Positions 62,808 to 64,000 of a stretch of 64,000 nucleotides of DNA are shown here, piece after piece. The stretch is from contig JAHLLS010000016.1 in NCBI GenBank assembly GCA_020444045.1, positions 62,001 to 126,000 of the forward strand, in the 5' to 3' direction. The stretch comes from Deltaproteobacteria bacterium (GTDB lineage: Bacteria; Desulfobacterota; Desulfobacteria; Desulfobacterales; UBA5852). Numbering within the stretch: the stretch's first letter is position 1; each line of letters begins with the position of its first letter. The translations under genes were made by a program, and so were the position numbers. Under the pieces are notes generated by a model. That model was not told the origin of the DNA. It searched no databases and was given only the letters and a program-made list of their open reading frames with translations.

Positions 62808-63959
62808 TTAGACCTCGAGTTCCTCCACCGCCACCCATTTGCCCAGCTTACAGGAAAGCATGGCCGCTTCGGCCAGTTGAACGCCTTTGGCGCCTTCCCG
62901 CAGGTTCCAGGGGAAAGGCTCGTTTAGCACCACGTGTCGCAGAAAGTGCGTCCACTGGGCCCGGAAGGGATTCGGATAGTCCTCCTGATCGGGTACCCGG
63001 CCCCACTGGTCGCGATAGCTGCCGGCGCTCGCACGCTCGGGGTCCCACACCGGTCGCGGCGTCTGACCGTAGTGCTGGAGATAGCATTCGTGCAGCCCGG
63101 CCTGGGCGGACCCCCGGGTTCCGTCCACCTTGACGGTCAGCAGGTCTTCGCGACGCACGCGCTCGGTCCAGGAACAGGTTACCCGGCCTGAAATATCGTT
63201 TTCCAACTGGAAAAGAAGATAGGCGGCGTCTTCGACATCGCAGCGGTAGCGTTGGCCGTTTTCGTCGATTCGCTCCGGGATGTGGGTGGCCTTGTGGCAG
63301 AAGACCTGCCGGACCGGTGCGATCAAATTGTCCAAAACACACCGGATGTGGGGCATCATGTCGAGGATGATTCCGCCGTGGGTTTCCCCGCGGTAGTTCC
63401 AGGATGGTCGCTGGGCCGGGATCGTGTGGCCTTCGAATATCCAATAGCCGAATTCGATCTGGACGGACAGAATATCGCCGAAAAAGCCGTTTTCCACGAG
63501 GCGCTTCAGCTTGATCAGGCCCGGCAGCCAGAGCTTGTCCTGAACCACGCCGTGCTTGAGGCCATTGTCCCGGCACGCCCGGTAAAGCCTCATGGCCGTC
63601 TCCGTGTCGGTGGCGGTGGGTTTTTCGCAATAAATGTGTTTGCCGGCCCGAATGGCCTGTTCGAGCGCCTCGGACCGCAGGCCGGTGACCTGGGCGTCGA
63701 AATAGACGGGATAGGCGTCATTGTCGAGGTAGGCCGCGATTTCTGTGGCGACGGTCTCTACCCCGGACAGACGGGACAGGGCAGCCAGTTTGTCCGGATT
63801 GCGTCCGATCAGGACCGGGTCGGGCAGGATGACTTCTCCGGGCCGGATAGCCAACCCGCCTTCGTTGCGGATGGCGGCAATGGCGCGCATCAGGTGCTGG
63901 TTGGACCCCATGCGGCCGGTGACGCCGTTCATGATGATGCCCAGGCGGTGTTCTTTCAT
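62808..63959 (-). CDS. Gfo/Idh/MocA family oxidoreductase
   Basis: A 383-residue NAD(P)-dependent sugar oxidoreductase-family protein. The N-terminal Rossmann loop is IIMNGVTGRMGSNQHL, the family EKP motif is YCEKPTATDTETAM, and the C-terminal domain has GGIILDMMPHIRCVLDNL with the catalytic-type D..H arrangement. The exact substrate is unknown; it may act on a uronate or other pectin-derived sugar because of its neighbours. It converges on kduD and its own upstream partners lie outside the window. Confidence 0.88.
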   Translation of the reverse strand: MKEHRLGIIMNGVTGRMGSNQHLMRAIAAIRNEGGLAIRPGEVILPDPVLIGRNPDKLAALSRLSGVETVATEIAAYLDNDAYPVYFDAQVTGLRSEALEQAIRAGKHIYCEKPTATDTETAMRLYRACRDNGLKHGVVQDKLWLPGLIKLKRLVENGFFGDILSVQIEFGYWIFEGHTIPAQRPSWNYRGETHGGIILDMMPHIRCVLDNLIAPVRQVFCHKATHIPERIDENGQRYRCDVEDAAYLLFQLENDISGRVTCSWTERVRREDLLTVKVDGTRGSAQAGLHECYLQHYGQTPRPVWDPERASAGSYRDQWGRVPDQEDYPNPFRAQWTHFLRHVVLNEPFPWNLREGAKGVQLAEAAMLSCKLGKWVAVEELEV

Positions 63960-64000
63960 GATGCCTCGCTTCCAGGCTGCGGGAAAAAGGTTTCAGAGCG

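Overview
The window is a GC-rich stretch of a bacterial chromosome. It most resembles a sulfate-reducing Desulfobacterota of the Desulfosarcina/Desulfococcus type. That placement is inferred from gene content: a Na+-pumping glutaconyl-CoA decarboxylase set next to a glutaryl-CoA-dehydrogenase-like enzyme, a ferredoxin-type 2-oxoacid oxidoreductase, three TRAP transporters, a giant FAD/Fe-S hydroxyacid dehydrogenase, and palindromic intergenic repeats. No 16S rRNA or tRNA gene was recognised, so the placement is provisional.

Layout. About 1-13.5 kb is housekeeping: glyQ (cut by the window edge), glyS, a nucleoside phosphorylase, ligA, acyP, an HU protein, ftsY, smc and a PilZ protein. About 13.6-20 kb, on the minus strand, holds the dTDP-rhamnose genes rfbACDB directly behind a polar amino-acid ABC transporter. 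About 20.3-32.9 kb holds a PPi-type phosphofructokinase, a TAXI-TRAP transporter with a gamma-glutamyltransferase-like enzyme, a 958-residue FAD/Fe-S dehydrogenase and, divergent from it, a LarA-superfamily protein. About 33-41.8 kb is a minus-strand energy-conserving acyl-CoA module: GntR regulator, 2-oxoacid:ferredoxin oxidoreductase (KorA plus a KorB-KorC fusion), a glutaryl-CoA-dehydrogenase-like acyl-CoA dehydrogenase, and decarboxylase subunits alpha, beta, biotin carrier and a 44-residue gamma/delta-like subunit.

About 42-64 kb is a hexuronate island with two branches. The minus-strand branch is a TRAP transporter followed by uxaE, an SDR mannonate oxidoreductase, a LarA-superfamily nickel-pincer enzyme, uxaC, gluconokinase and 6-phosphogluconate dehydrogenase. 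Read as a pathway, it converts galacturonate or glucuronate to fructuronate, mannonate, gluconate, 6-phosphogluconate and ribulose 5-phosphate, with no mannonate dehydratase (UxuA). The key inferred step is mannonate-to-gluconate C2 epimerisation by the LarA homologue. The plus-strand branch (eda, kdgK, TRAP, kduI, kduD, with kdgF divergent) takes unsaturated uronates from pectin-type polymers through KDG and KDPG. An IclR regulator sits between the branches, and near-identical mirrored operator-like sites lie beside iclR and on the eda/kdgF side. A remnant of a second KDPG aldolase gene is also present.

The intergenic space carries several families of palindromic repeats. Two solute-binding-protein genes are followed by strong hairpins, placed as if to set binding-protein expression above that of the membrane subunits.
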